IMG/VR virus record: IMGVR_UViG_3300021440_000044
Coordinates: 1-44,645 of that record
Length of the DNA stretch: 44,645 nt
Origin: a virus
Reading direction: 5' to 3' (one strand)
Part shown: one piece after another, positions 1 to 7,106 of the stretch
Layout of the letters: each line of letters opens with the position of its first letter
How positions within the stretch are numbered: the first letter of the stretch is position 1
The notes under the pieces: model-generated
Seen by the model: only the letters and a program-made list of their open reading frames with translations
What the model was told of the DNA's origin: nothing
The model's database searches: none
Made by a program: the position numbers and the translations under genes

Positions 1-141
1 GGCCGGTTAAGGGTCTAAATACTTTGGTCGGCATTATTCAAATTCTACAATGGAAACAGACGCCCCAATATCGTGGACAACGTTAATTGCCGCGTCCGCC
101 GCTTTTTCCCGGCTTGAAAATAACGCTTTGTGTTTTTTGGA
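1..141. repeat. Left copy of the terminal direct repeat (circular closure)
   Basis: These bases recur at 44505-44645. The match is exact from 16 to 141 (126 bases). Within 1-15 there are four mismatches, at 10, 13, 14 and 15. Joining the ends gives a circle of about 44504 bases. The stop codon of the gene at 34-222 then overlaps the ATG of the gene at 44266-44538 (TAATG), as expected for a real junction. Read as circular assembly overlap or circularly permuted DNA; it is not an integration site. Confidence 0.93.
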
Positions 142-222
142 CGACGCCCAATAATACAAAATCAATCGTCCGGTCGCGTTATTTCTTAAACCGTACAATT
201 TTGTGTATTCGCTTGTACGCAT
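34..222 (-). CDS. Small hypothetical phage protein (62 aa)
   Basis: An ATG-started ORF one base downstream of the RuvC-like gene. On the circular molecule its TAA overlaps the ATG of the next gene (44538), so the two are probably translationally coupled. The protein is basic and mixed alpha/beta in appearance, with a GLRNN stretch near residue 12 and a hydrophobic acidic C-terminus. No family recognised. Its tight packing in the early operon is the main evidence that it is real. Confidence 0.7.
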   Translation of the reverse strand: MRTSEYTKLYGLRNNATGRLILYYWASSKKHKALFSSREKAADAAINVVHDIGASVSIVEFE

Positions 223-223
223 A

Positions 224-784
224 TTAAAACAACTTTTGGTATTCGCGTTCGGGCAAATTGGCCTTTACCCATTTCGGTTCATTGACCAACGCCCAACGCC
301 CGAAATGCAACAACAACAGGGCGTCCGCGTTCCACAACGTCACATTGACGCCCGGGTACAATTGCGCGGCCGTTTCCCTGTACCGGCGTTTCCGGTCGGC
401 CTTTTCTTCGTGTTGGCCACGAACCCGCAATTTCAATTTGGTTTGCCAACTCAATGGATGAACCAATACATACGGAATCCCGGCGGTTTCGATTAGGGCT
501 TTCAAGTGTTCGAAATTGGCCATCATCTTTTGAACCCGGTACAACTTTCCCATCGCGGCCCGGTCGCCCTGTACAACCACGTCGTCCGGGCGGACCGACA
601 ATTTTTCCAAAAAGACAATCGGTTTGAAATTGTCTTTGTAATACGTGAAGAAATCCCGCAAATCGGTAATGTCTTTCGGCATCTTCAACGCCTTTGTATT
701 GTGGCCGGGAACAAACACGGCGATTCCGCCGCCGCTTCCCGGGTCCACGCCAATAACACAATTGATTTTAATTTTCTGTTCCAT
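224..784 (-). CDS. ruvC-like: RuvC-like Holliday junction resolvase
   Basis: A 186-aa protein with the RuvC/RNase H-fold layout. GVDPGSGGG at residues 12-20 supplies the first acidic residue (D14), FLEKL gives E60, and NADALLLLHFG near residue 152 gives the C-terminal acidic cluster (D154). Length and spacing fit phage RuvC homologues. The role is to resolve branched DNA made during recombination and replication before packaging. It belongs to a recombination set with the exonuclease at 4613, the ATPase at 41065 and SSB at 36239. It starts at an ATG four bases downstream of the methyltransferase stop. Confidence 0.9.
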   Translation of the reverse strand: MEQKIKINCVIGVDPGSGGGIAVFVPGHNTKALKMPKDITDLRDFFTYYKDNFKPIVFLEKLSVRPDDVVVQGDRAAMGKLYRVQKMMANFEHLKALIETAGIPYVLVHPLSWQTKLKLRVRGQHEEKADRKRRYRETAAQLYPGVNVTLWNADALLLLHFGRWALVNEPKWVKANLPEREYQKLF

Positions 785-787
785 CTT

Positions 788-1514
788 TTAATCAAATAAT
801 GTCGGGTTTATTTCCGGTTGTGATTTACCAATTAGGAAATCGCAAATGAAATTTCTTGCATAATCGGGGCTTATCATAGAACGTTCTTCCGAACAAACAC
901 CGGCTTTTCCGGACGGTTTCGCGTATTCAACCCGTTTGTGTTCTTTATCGTCTTGTTCCGTAAATCCGTTTTCCGGTTTACAATTGAAAAACCAATATCC
1001 GGTCGGTTTTTTATAATAATCCCCGCGTAAACGCCTGTTGTTGTCCCTTATATCCGGTTCTTTTATGAAAAATGTTGAAAGAAAAGACATTGTTAACGGG
1101 TTTTCAAATATCATCCTTATATTCCGCCGCAAACAAACGCCAATGAATTTCAATAATCGCGTAAAGTATTCGTCCCGCCTTTTTTCCCTATCTATAATTT
1201 TATCAATCTTTTCTGCATCGGAAAGTTTTTTATAATTTGTATATGAAAACCCAAACGCGGTTTGTGACATAAAACAGAAATAGACACAAGGATAAAAAGC
1301 AATAATTAAATCGTCGCTAGTAATTGAATCAAAGACACTTGCCCCCCCCCTCATACGCTTTTTCAATTTCGGCGAAAAGGTCCATAACGTGGTCGGTTTC
1401 GCCAAAATTGTTTTGTATATCATAATCTTTGGCTTGGATTCCAAGTTTGATAAATTCATTTTTGAACGTCCCGGATTGCTCAAAAAAGCAATGCACCATT
1501 CCATTTATTTCCAT
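788..1514 (-). CDS. DNA (cytosine) methyltransferase-like protein, split by a G9 tract
   Basis: Reading starts at the ATG at 1512-1514. The frame breaks at a run of nine G on the coding strand (1342-1350) and would stop soon after at TGA (1329-1331). If the tract had 8 G (or 11), the two frames join into one protein of about 241 aa ending at 788. The joined protein resembles a phage/prophage DNA methylase family: FFEQSGTFKNEF at residues 10-21 as the SAM-binding region, AFYPC with a Cys near residue 76 like the PC motif of C5-cytosine methylases, and later ENP, GDYYKKPTGYWF and ERSMISPDYA motifs. Likely role: methylating phage DNA against host restriction. As given in this window it is out of frame. 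Phase variation, frameshifting or a sequencing error are all possible. Confidence 0.8.
1342..1350 (-). repeat. G9 homopolymer (possible phase-variation tract)
   Basis: Nine consecutive C on the plus strand read as nine G in the methyltransferase gene. It lies at about codon 56, between well-conserved coding on both sides in two different frames. I noticed no other G or C run of this length in the window. Confidence 0.85.
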
Positions 1515-1517
1515 TGC

Positions 1518-1763
1518 TTAAACTTTCAAAAAACGAACGTCATAATGCGAAACACGGGTAATATGAATTTTTCGCCCGGATTCGTTTGTTGTCTTGATAC
1601 CATAACCACGGAACGATTGCCAAATTTCGACAATTTCCCCGGCTTTTATAACATCGCCCGCGTTGTTTATCAAATCGCATAAAACAACCGCTTTTGCCCC
1701 AATTATCCGTTTTGGTTTTTTTAGAACCGGCAAACAAATTTCGTTTATTTTTGACCAATCCAT
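1518..1763 (-). CDS. Hypothetical protein, possible SH3-like beta barrel (81 aa)
   Basis: An ATG-started ORF between the 295-aa protein and the methyltransferase, with short gaps on both sides. The middle, from about residue 22 (GAKAVVLCD, then GDVIKAGEIVEI), alternates beta strands and glycine turns like small SH3/KOW-type barrels. That is inference from composition only. No family recognised. Confidence 0.65.
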   Translation of the reverse strand: MDWSKINEICLPVLKKPKRIIGAKAVVLCDLINNAGDVIKAGEIVEIWQSFRGYGIKTTNESGRKIHITRVSHYDVRFLKV

Positions 1764-1768
1764 TTCTA

Positions 1769-2656
1769 TTATTCGAATTTGATGTAATCAGTAATGTTTA
1801 TTCCCTGTTCGGCCATCCGGCGGAATGTCGCGGCCAATGCCTTGCGCCGGGCCAATACGAACGAACCGTGTTCCAATTCCGGGTCGTCGGTTCCCGATTC
1901 CTTTAACCGGCGGACGTCGGCGACATATCCGCGCCGGGCGTAATCGTTGATGGTCCGTTGCCATATTTCTTTTTGGTCGTCCAACGTAATTTCGATTTTG
2001 TCCGCAAGCCCCACGGCGGCCAATTCGTCGTAATATAACATTTCGGCAATTGGCGACATTTCGGGCAACCGGCCGTTTTCCTTGAACGATTCGAACGCGT
2101 TGATACATCCTTTCCGGGTTTCGTTCCGGTAATACCTATCTTTGGCCGGGTCCCGCTTGGGTTCCTCTTTCGGGACCGCTTCGTTTGCTTTCCTCAATAC
2201 CCACGCCCGGCGGCCTTTGTACGCGTTCAAAATCTTGCATACGTATTCGGCATTGAATTGTTGGTAATGGTTCCGGTCGGGTTGGCCATCGCGCCCACGC
2301 GGCAAGAAATCGTCCAATTCGCCGGTCAACGACATTTCAAAGGCCATTTTGAAATCGCGCATTGTCAACCCATCGTAATACCGTTTCAGTATTTCGGCGA
2401 CGCGGACGACCAAATAACCACGTTCGGATTCATCGGTTGCACGGTATCCCACATCCTTGGCAATCCATTTCAACGCCTTGGCCAACTCAATGGACAATTC
2501 GTTGGCGTCGTATTCGGCAATGGTTTTATCCGTGGATGCAAGAAACACGGAACGTTCGACCGGTCCCAACGCATCCATTACGGCGGGAATCTTGGCCATT
2601 TCACGGCGGACAACAACCGCCGATTTGGGCTTGTATATTGTTACGCCTGTTTCCAT
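1769..2656 (-). CDS. Hypothetical protein, probably replication-associated (295 aa)
   Basis: A 295-aa, mostly helical, charged protein. Its ATG at 2656 follows the stop of the winged-helix initiator (2658) at once, so the pair is co-translated. The C-terminal half contains KRDPAKDRYYRNETRKG and a long charged helical region. Phages that lack their own helicase often place a helicase-loader or accessory replication gene here. I see no Walker A motif, so a loader ATPase is unlikely. Function left open. Confidence 0.72.
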   Translation of the reverse strand: METGVTIYKPKSAVVVRREMAKIPAVMDALGPVERSVFLASTDKTIAEYDANELSIELAKALKWIAKDVGYRATDESERGYLVVRVAEILKRYYDGLTMRDFKMAFEMSLTGELDDFLPRGRDGQPDRNHYQQFNAEYVCKILNAYKGRRAWVLRKANEAVPKEEPKRDPAKDRYYRNETRKGCINAFESFKENGRLPEMSPIAEMLYYDELAAVGLADKIEITLDDQKEIWQRTINDYARRGYVADVRRLKESGTDDPELEHGSFVLARRKALAATFRRMAEQGINITDYIKFE

Positions 2657-2657
2657 A

Positions 2658-3419
2658 TTATCGTGCCATATCTTTCAAATATTCGATTGCATCCGGGGAC
2701 AATGCGCCGCCGGGGTTCAACCGGTGCAATTTCTTGTTTTCCATATCGCGCCGCATAAAATTCCGGGCCGTCGCAATCCAATCTTTCATCTTTTTTCCAC
2801 CTTGCGCGGACCAATCCTTTACGGCGTGGTAATAATACGCAATATCCACGTCGGCAAATTCCGGGGCCGTAAATTCGGCGGCAAACGCGTTGTATTCGGA
2901 GAACCGGGAATTTTCGAACAGACACGCGGCCGGTTCGGCGGTCCGGCGCGGCCGGGTAACTGTAACCGTTTCAAACGCGGGTTCGGTCGGGAACAAACCG
3001 CCGTCGGCGGCTTTATTTGGGTTATTATCGGGTTTTATATCTGTTACGTTATTTATAACGGATTTGCCCGATTGGTCGTTACCATTTGACGTTTCGGTAA
3101 AATGCTTTTGCCCTTTCTGTAAAAAGGAATCGCCGAAAGCGTACCACGTTGTACGGTCGTATGCCGACGTGTTAAAATTGCCTGTCACGATAACGCCTTT
3201 TTCTTCCAAAGATTTGAGAACACGCCGGATTTGCCGGGCCGTCCAAAACGGAAACAATTTCGTAAACGCTTCGATACTGTTGTACGTCCAAAAACGGCCA
3301 TCGTGAAAATGTTTGCCGTTCGCTTCATTCTTCCGAATCCAAAATTGCAAATTGGCAATCATTATGGATTCGTCCACGCCATACAGGGCGGCAATATCTG
3401 TATCAAATTGGTATGTCAT
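2658..3419 (-). CDS. Winged-helix replication initiator / DnaD-like protein
   Basis: A 253-aa protein. Its N-terminus (residues 5-95) is typical of phage replication initiators: an opening helix, IANLQFWIRKNEANG, then FWTYNSIEAFTKLFPFW, then a winged helix around TARQIRRVLKSLEEKGVI. The C-terminal third has a KDWSAQGGKKMKDWIATARN stretch resembling DnaD-like tails. It probably binds the phage origin and recruits host replication proteins, since I see no phage polymerase, helicase or primase. The ATG at 3417-3419 overlaps the stop of the HNH gene by 4 bases. The origin may lie within or beside this gene, but I cannot place it. Confidence 0.82.
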   Translation of the reverse strand: MTYQFDTDIAALYGVDESIMIANLQFWIRKNEANGKHFHDGRFWTYNSIEAFTKLFPFWTARQIRRVLKSLEEKGVIVTGNFNTSAYDRTTWYAFGDSFLQKGQKHFTETSNGNDQSGKSVINNVTDIKPDNNPNKAADGGLFPTEPAFETVTVTRPRRTAEPAACLFENSRFSEYNAFAAEFTAPEFADVDIAYYYHAVKDWSAQGGKKMKDWIATARNFMRRDMENKKLHRLNPGGALSPDAIEYLKDMAR

Positions 3420-3781
3420 TTTCGGAATCTGTTATAAGAAAAATACATTGGTCCATTATTGTTTTTTAATCGCAACAATTCCATTTCACGACACGATGCC
3501 CAATATTGCAAATCATTATAAATTTCGGCCGCTTCAATCAATGCATCGCGTAATAAAGAACACCAAAGTTGATTTGAACATACCGAAAAATGAAACAAAT
3601 CGTTTGTGTTAATCCCGCCATTTTGCAAAAAACAATGATGTAATCGTTGGTGCAAATCTTTCGGTAACAACAAAAGATTTTCAATGTTGTTATTGTCCCT
3701 GTTGAAATCTATATGGTGTATGTCATATTCCGGCGGAATTGTAATGCCATAAAGATTTTCGTATAGTCGCCTGTAATCCAT
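3416..3781 (-). CDS. HNH homing endonuclease (121 aa)
   Basis: The HNH motif is visible in DIHHIDFNRDNNNIENLLLL (about residues 20-39), followed by PKDLHQRLHHCF, so the paired His, Asp and Asn of HNH_3-type nucleases are present. A longer reading frame begins at a TTG at 3808, but the first ATG (3779-3781) gives a family-like N-terminus and follows a T-rich leader. The gene has its own promoter and a structured leader, unlike its neighbours. It sits between the gp3-like and initiator genes, as a selfish freestanding endonuclease often does. Its stop overlaps the initiator ATG. Confidence 0.88.
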   Translation of the reverse strand: MDYRRLYENLYGITIPPEYDIHHIDFNRDNNNIENLLLLPKDLHQRLHHCFLQNGGINTNDLFHFSVCSNQLWCSLLRDALIEAAEIYNDLQYWASCREMELLRLKNNNGPMYFSYNRFRK

Positions 3782-3793
3782 AAAAATAAAAAC

Positions 3794-3874
3794 GCCCGGG
3801 GCTTTCAAATGGTTGTGGCGGAAACCAAATTACTTGCACCCGGGCATTATCTTTCCCGTATAACGTTCCGCCAC
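3794..3874 (-). promoter_or_regulatory. Structured leader of the HNH gene, possible pseudoknot
   Basis: Two interleaved inverted repeats: GCCCGGG at 3794-3800 pairs with 3839-3845, and GTGGCGGAAAC at 3815-3825 pairs with 3865-3874 (one bulge). Because each stem encloses one arm of the other, the transcript could form an H-type pseudoknot. The proximal arm ends 12 bases before the ATG, followed by a T-rich tract. It may be a translational control element or an attenuator. Confidence 0.6.
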
Positions 3875-3888
3875 GAACGTTGTTGATG

Positions 3889-3919
3889 CAAATATACGGA
3901 TTATCCCGGTAAAAGCAAA
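3889..3919 (-). promoter_or_regulatory. Bacteroidota-type promoter for the HNH gene
   Basis: On the minus strand, TTTG (3916-3919), a 19-base spacer and TATATTTG (3889-3896) match the -33/-7 consensus of Bacteroidota primary sigma promoters. It overlaps the 3' end of the gp3-like gene and drives leftward transcription. Confidence 0.8.
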
Positions 3920-4611
3920 TTTTTCGTGGAATTTTCGGGTTTCAGTAATTCCCGGATTTCGCCAATACGATTATCGTTGCATACCAATTCCAATACAGGA
4001 TAACGGGAATTTTGGTTGGGCTTGTTTGATTTTTGGAAATGTACCGACAAATCGAAAACGGACGTTGTAACAGTTCCCCGCATTGCCTGTACTGAATCGA
4101 ACGAATCCCGCAAATTTTTGACACTTGACGCCCGGCCCTTGGTATTCAAAACCCAAACGCCAACAACGCCACGAATCGCCGGAACAATAAACCGCAATGT
4201 CAATTCGACGTCCCAATTATCCGCGCCGCGTTTCGTGGGATTGTTCCGTATGATTTGGTCCCAAATATCCGGGTAATTTTCGACGGAATACGGCGCATAT
4301 TTCTTGCCATCCCATATTTCGAAAATCCGGCCGTCGCCCCGGGCAACCAATGCGCCCTTATCGTCACGGTAAACGAACCGTTCGTTGCACGATATTTCGG
4401 CATTGTCCGACGGGAAAACAACTTGAATTGTGTTTGGCCGTTCCCCGAACGCCTTTGCGAAAAGTTCCGCATATTTCCCGGTTGGCCGGAACCAATCAAT
4501 TGATTGCGGCAACCCGCGTTCGTTTTTCATCCCAATATGTAACCGGCCAATTTCGGGCAATCCCAAAATGTCGGTCGCCGGTTGTTCATTTCTGTATATT
4601 CTTCCGCCCAT
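3901..4611 (-). CDS. gp3-like recombination directionality factor family protein
   Basis: A 236-aa protein similar to the phage family related to phiC31 gp3, the recombination directionality factor of serine integrases. Supporting segments are LPEIGRLHIGMKNERGLP near residue 20, IDWFRPTGKYAELFAKAFGE, TIQVVFPSDNAEISCNER and DGRIFEIWDGKKY. Many homologues lie in phage replication or recombination clusters and are not proven RDFs. I found no serine or tyrosine integrase, so a role in general recombination or replication is as likely. It lies directly downstream of the exonuclease gene. Confidence 0.72.
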   Translation of the reverse strand: MGGRIYRNEQPATDILGLPEIGRLHIGMKNERGLPQSIDWFRPTGKYAELFAKAFGERPNTIQVVFPSDNAEISCNERFVYRDDKGALVARGDGRIFEIWDGKKYAPYSVENYPDIWDQIIRNNPTKRGADNWDVELTLRFIVPAIRGVVGVWVLNTKGRASSVKNLRDSFDSVQAMRGTVTTSVFDLSVHFQKSNKPNQNSRYPVLELVCNDNRIGEIRELLKPENSTKNLLLPG

Positions 4612-4612
4612 C

Positions 4613-5863
4613 TTACAATTCGATTTCGTCGTTTAACAAATTATCCTTGGCCATCTGTTCCGGCGTCGGTCCGGCGGGCTTGGCCGGTTCGGGTTCCTGT
4701 TCCCACGGTAATTTTTCGTCAATTTCCGTTTTAACGGGCTTTCCCGGTTCGGACGGGGAATTTATCGGTTCGGGTTCTTTCGTCGCTTTTACGGCCCTTT
4801 TACGGCCTTTCTTGGGCGGTTCCGGTTCATCCGTCGTTTCCGGGGCTTTTGCCGCCTGTTCCGGGGCGTCCTTTTCGGCCGCTTTCGTCTTGATAAGGTC
4901 GGCCAACGACAAATTCAAGATGTTGTCGGCAATCTTGCCGTTGTCAAGGTCCAAAACGCCGCGTACAATCGTCAACGTGTTATCCCGCTTTTCGTCCTCA
5001 ATGGATGCAAGGGCCAACAGGTACGGCAATTTCCGCGCGTTCACGGAATCGGTTTGGTCTTTCAAATTGTACGTGGGTTTCGTCCGCCAATCCTTGGGCG
5101 AAAAGTTGAACACGCGTGCAACCGGGGTTTCCGGGTAATTGACGTTCCACATTTCCAGGTACAAATGCAATTGCAATTCGTGTTCTTCGTAAAACCCTTT
5201 CCGGCCGCTTTTGAAATCCACGATTGCGGTAAACTGTTTTCCGCTTTTCGGGTCGGTCATTAGGCACGGCAAATCAATGCAACCGGCGTAATGGTATTCG
5301 GGATGGACCAACCCGATTTCGATTGCCAAGGGCTTTACGTTGTAATCCCGGACGAATTGGGCGAACGCCAACACATCCTTGCGGATTTTCGGCAACCATT
5401 CGGCAAATACCTTTTCGGGCAAATTTTCCCGTTCAATATAGCCCAACAGGACCGCCGGGACGTTATCAAAGTCGTAACGCCGGTTGATTACCAACGTTTC
5501 AAATTGGATGTGCATAAACGTTCCGTATGCGGCGGCCAAATCCCGCTTTTCCGTCGCGCCATCCTTGCCGTTCGCAATCATCCATTCCAATAGGGCGGGC
5601 GGCGTCGGCATAACCTGTTTTAACAACGTCGTGACGGACGGGAAAAATTCGGGTTCCCCGGCTTCGTTGAATCGGTAATAATACCGGTGTCCGTCGGAAT
5701 TGAGTTGGAACACACGGTACGCGGGTTCTTTCAATGCGTCGGCGTTGAAATATACGGCGCGGATTTCCTCAACGGTCATTCCGGGCGCGATTTCCTTTGC
5801 CTGTTCCTGTTCCGGTTCGGCCAATGCGGCCAACGCCGGGTCAATTGTCTTTTCTTCTTTCAT
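4613..5863 (-). CDS. PD-(D/E)XK exonuclease (RecB/Cas4-like)
   Basis: A 416-aa protein with the RecB-family nuclease core: GTFMH at 114-118, an acidic residue near E182, GCIDLP with D197, VDFKSG with D216 and K218, and a downstream Q231 in ELQLHLYLEMW. These match H, E, D, DxK and QxxxY of phage exonucleases such as lambda Exo relatives and Cas4. The last 120 residues are Pro/Lys/Glu-rich low complexity and probably disordered. Probably resects DNA ends for single-strand annealing with SSB. The ATG follows the AGGCGATAC element. Confidence 0.88.
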   Translation of the reverse strand: MKEEKTIDPALAALAEPEQEQAKEIAPGMTVEEIRAVYFNADALKEPAYRVFQLNSDGHRYYYRFNEAGEPEFFPSVTTLLKQVMPTPPALLEWMIANGKDGATEKRDLAAAYGTFMHIQFETLVINRRYDFDNVPAVLLGYIERENLPEKVFAEWLPKIRKDVLAFAQFVRDYNVKPLAIEIGLVHPEYHYAGCIDLPCLMTDPKSGKQFTAIVDFKSGRKGFYEEHELQLHLYLEMWNVNYPETPVARVFNFSPKDWRTKPTYNLKDQTDSVNARKLPYLLALASIEDEKRDNTLTIVRGVLDLDNGKIADNILNLSLADLIKTKAAEKDAPEQAAKAPETTDEPEPPKKGRKRAVKATKEPEPINSPSEPGKPVKTEIDEKLPWEQEPEPAKPAGPTPEQMAKDNLLNDEIEL

Positions 5864-5876
5864 TGTATCGCCTTTT
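5864..5876 (-). promoter_or_regulatory. AGGCGATAC element before the exonuclease ATG
   Basis: On the minus strand AAAAAGGCGATACA runs straight into the ATG. The same AGGCGATAC string precedes the ATPase gene (42475-42485) and the DnaQ-like gene (about 39756-39765), so it is probably a ribosome-binding or translational control element. Confidence 0.5.
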
Positions 5877-5881
5877 TAATG

Positions 5882-6055
5882 TTACATTCCTTTGGTTTTA
5901 CGGTAATCGTGCCAAAACATCGCGGCAATGATTGCCGCAATACCGGCCGCAATATAGTTGGCGGGACGCCACCAAATACCCCCAATGCAAAGGGCAAGCA
6001 CAACGGACCAAACAACGGCCCAAAATAAATTGATTTTTCCCATAATCTTATTCAT
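5882..6055 (-). CDS. Small inner-membrane protein (57 aa)
   Basis: Two hydrophobic helices, around LFWAVVWSVVLALCIGGIWW and YIAAGIAAIIAAMFW, with a short basic tail. An upstream TTG would lengthen it. The ATG at 6055 overlaps the stop of the Cro-like gene; a second ATG lies at 6043. Its position among early genes suggests host modification or superinfection functions, but nothing in the sequence fixes this. Confidence 0.68.
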   Translation of the reverse strand: MNKIMGKINLFWAVVWSVVLALCIGGIWWRPANYIAAGIAAIIAAMFWHDYRKTKGM

Positions 6056-6278
6056 TTGAAAGTCCAAAAAGAAAATCGGCCGTGCATCCGGTCATTTCGC
6101 AAATGATTTTAACCCATTCTTCGCAAATGCGCGGGGTTTTCCCGGCGCAAAGACGGGTAAAATTAACCTGTTGTGCAACCAGCGTGGAATCGGGCCACAA
6201 CCGGGCGGCAATGTCTTTTTTCAACACTTTGTTGCCCTGTTCCTTTGCGCGGGCAATCGCTTGTTCAATTCGCATCAT
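6048..6278 (-). CDS. Cro-like helix-turn-helix regulator (76 aa)
   Basis: Starts at the MMRIEQ ATG pair (6278/6275), overlapping the stop of the zinc-ribbon gene; an upstream in-frame extension lies inside that gene and is not expected to be translated. KKDIAARLWPD, then QQVNFTRLCAGKTPRI, then EEWVKIICEMTGCTADFLFG form a helical XRE/Cro-type domain ending in the common DFLFGLS signature. Probably a DNA-binding regulator of early genes. No partner repressor or integrase is seen. Confidence 0.8.
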   Translation of the reverse strand: MMRIEQAIARAKEQGNKVLKKDIAARLWPDSTLVAQQVNFTRLCAGKTPRICEEWVKIICEMTGCTADFLFGLSNE

Positions 6279-6711
6279 ATTCGTTTGGTGTTTTAATGAT
6301 TTCGCCACATTCAACGCAACGATAAACGTAATTATCAATGACGTATGAATTGGGCGTGTTATAATCGCCATCTTTCAGTTCGTGGCCCTCTGTTTCGACA
6401 AATTCCAATTCTCCGCCGCAATTCGGGCAATCGCCATCGCCCACGATTATAAGGGCGCAAAACGCGTCGAACACGTCGGCGGGGATGGAACGGATTTCGT
6501 CGTTGTACAGGTATTCGGCCAAAACGGCGCAAATATAGGAAACGTATTGCGGGCCGGTCGCAATCAACACGGATTCGCCACAATTGTCGTTCGGGTCCCC
6601 AATCATTCCCGCGTAAACCAACGCGGCCAAAAGTTCGACCGCCACGGTTTCCGGGCGGTCCCCCTTGGCGGCCGCAACCCGGGTCAAATTTTTGTCAATC
6701 TTGAATCGCAT
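6265..6711 (-). CDS. Hypothetical protein with a C-terminal zinc ribbon (148 aa)
   Basis: The N-terminal 90 residues are helical and of unknown family. The C-terminus holds CPNCGG and, about 40 residues later, CVECGE, a four-Cys zinc ribbon. Transcribed from the promoter at 6764-6794, with a GGGTTG/CAACCC hairpin leader. It overlaps the downstream Cro-like gene by 14 bases. Confidence 0.75.
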   Translation of the reverse strand: MRFKIDKNLTRVAAAKGDRPETVAVELLAALVYAGMIGDPNDNCGESVLIATGPQYVSYICAVLAEYLYNDEIRSIPADVFDAFCALIIVGDGDCPNCGGELEFVETEGHELKDGDYNTPNSYVIDNYVYRCVECGEIIKTPNEYDAN

Positions 6712-6794
6712 AACAGTTCCGGGAATCCGCCGGGTCGGTTGGGTTGGTTCCTCAACCCGGGTACAAAGATAGGCATTATTTCCTAATTACCAAA
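6712..6794 (-). promoter_or_regulatory. Promoter-leader module 1
   Basis: TTTG at 6791-6794, a 19-base spacer, TATCTTTG at 6764-6771, then a hairpin GGGTTG/CAACCC at 6741-6758 (six-base stem) and a weak CCGG/CCGG stem just before the ATG. The promoter and 5' leader closely match modules at 8324-8398, 10609-10684 and 43585-43659. Confidence 0.82.
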
Positions 6795-7106
6795 AAAAAG
6801 TTGATAATTTTTGTAAATTTCTTTTTCGGCCATTAAGAAACCGTTTTTGGCCGACCGGGACCGGGCCGGACCGGCCAACACTTATTTTTCCCGGATTTTC
6901 GTTTTACGGGCCTTTCGGCCGCCGGACGGTCCGTTGGTCCATTTTGACGGGAAAACGCGCCAAATCGCCCGAAATGGGCCAATACGGGCCGGAACGGAAA
7001 ACGGCCGACGTTTCGCAACGTTGGCCGTTCCTCAACCTATCAATATTAACCCAAAAACTTAACGTGACAAAGATACAAAAAACCGGGATGATTCCGGGGC
7101 CAATCG
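6795..7106. other. Gene-free interval with GC-rich repeats
   Basis: With the module at 6712-6794 this makes a 395-base gap. It holds a GC-rich stretch of GGCC/CCGG inverted repeats (about 6848-6880 and 6907-6935) and a TATCTTTG element (7068-7075) with no good -33 partner. No convincing ORF: the only frame here begins at TTG and is Pro/Arg-rich. A leader or non-coding RNA of up to about 270 bases is possible. Confidence 0.5.
7079..7099 (-). terminator. Candidate intrinsic terminator after the 138-aa gene
   Basis: On the minus strand a short CCGGA/TCCCGG stem with one mismatch is followed by six T, just beyond the stop of the gene at 7107. The stem is short, so efficiency is uncertain. Confidence 0.45.

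Noticed and set aside
1-141. Terminal repeat as an integration attachment site
   Set aside because: The repeat lies in coding sequence at exact contig ends and no integrase exists; circular overlap explains it.
788-1504. Methyltransferase read alone from a TTG at 1504
   Set aside because: Residues before the G tract in that frame are not family-like; the true N-terminus is in the other frame from the ATG at 1514.
6833-7018. Minus-strand ORF (61 aa) in the gene-free interval
   Set aside because: Starts at TTG, Pro/Arg-rich and derived from GGCC/CCGG repeats; not like neighbouring proteins.
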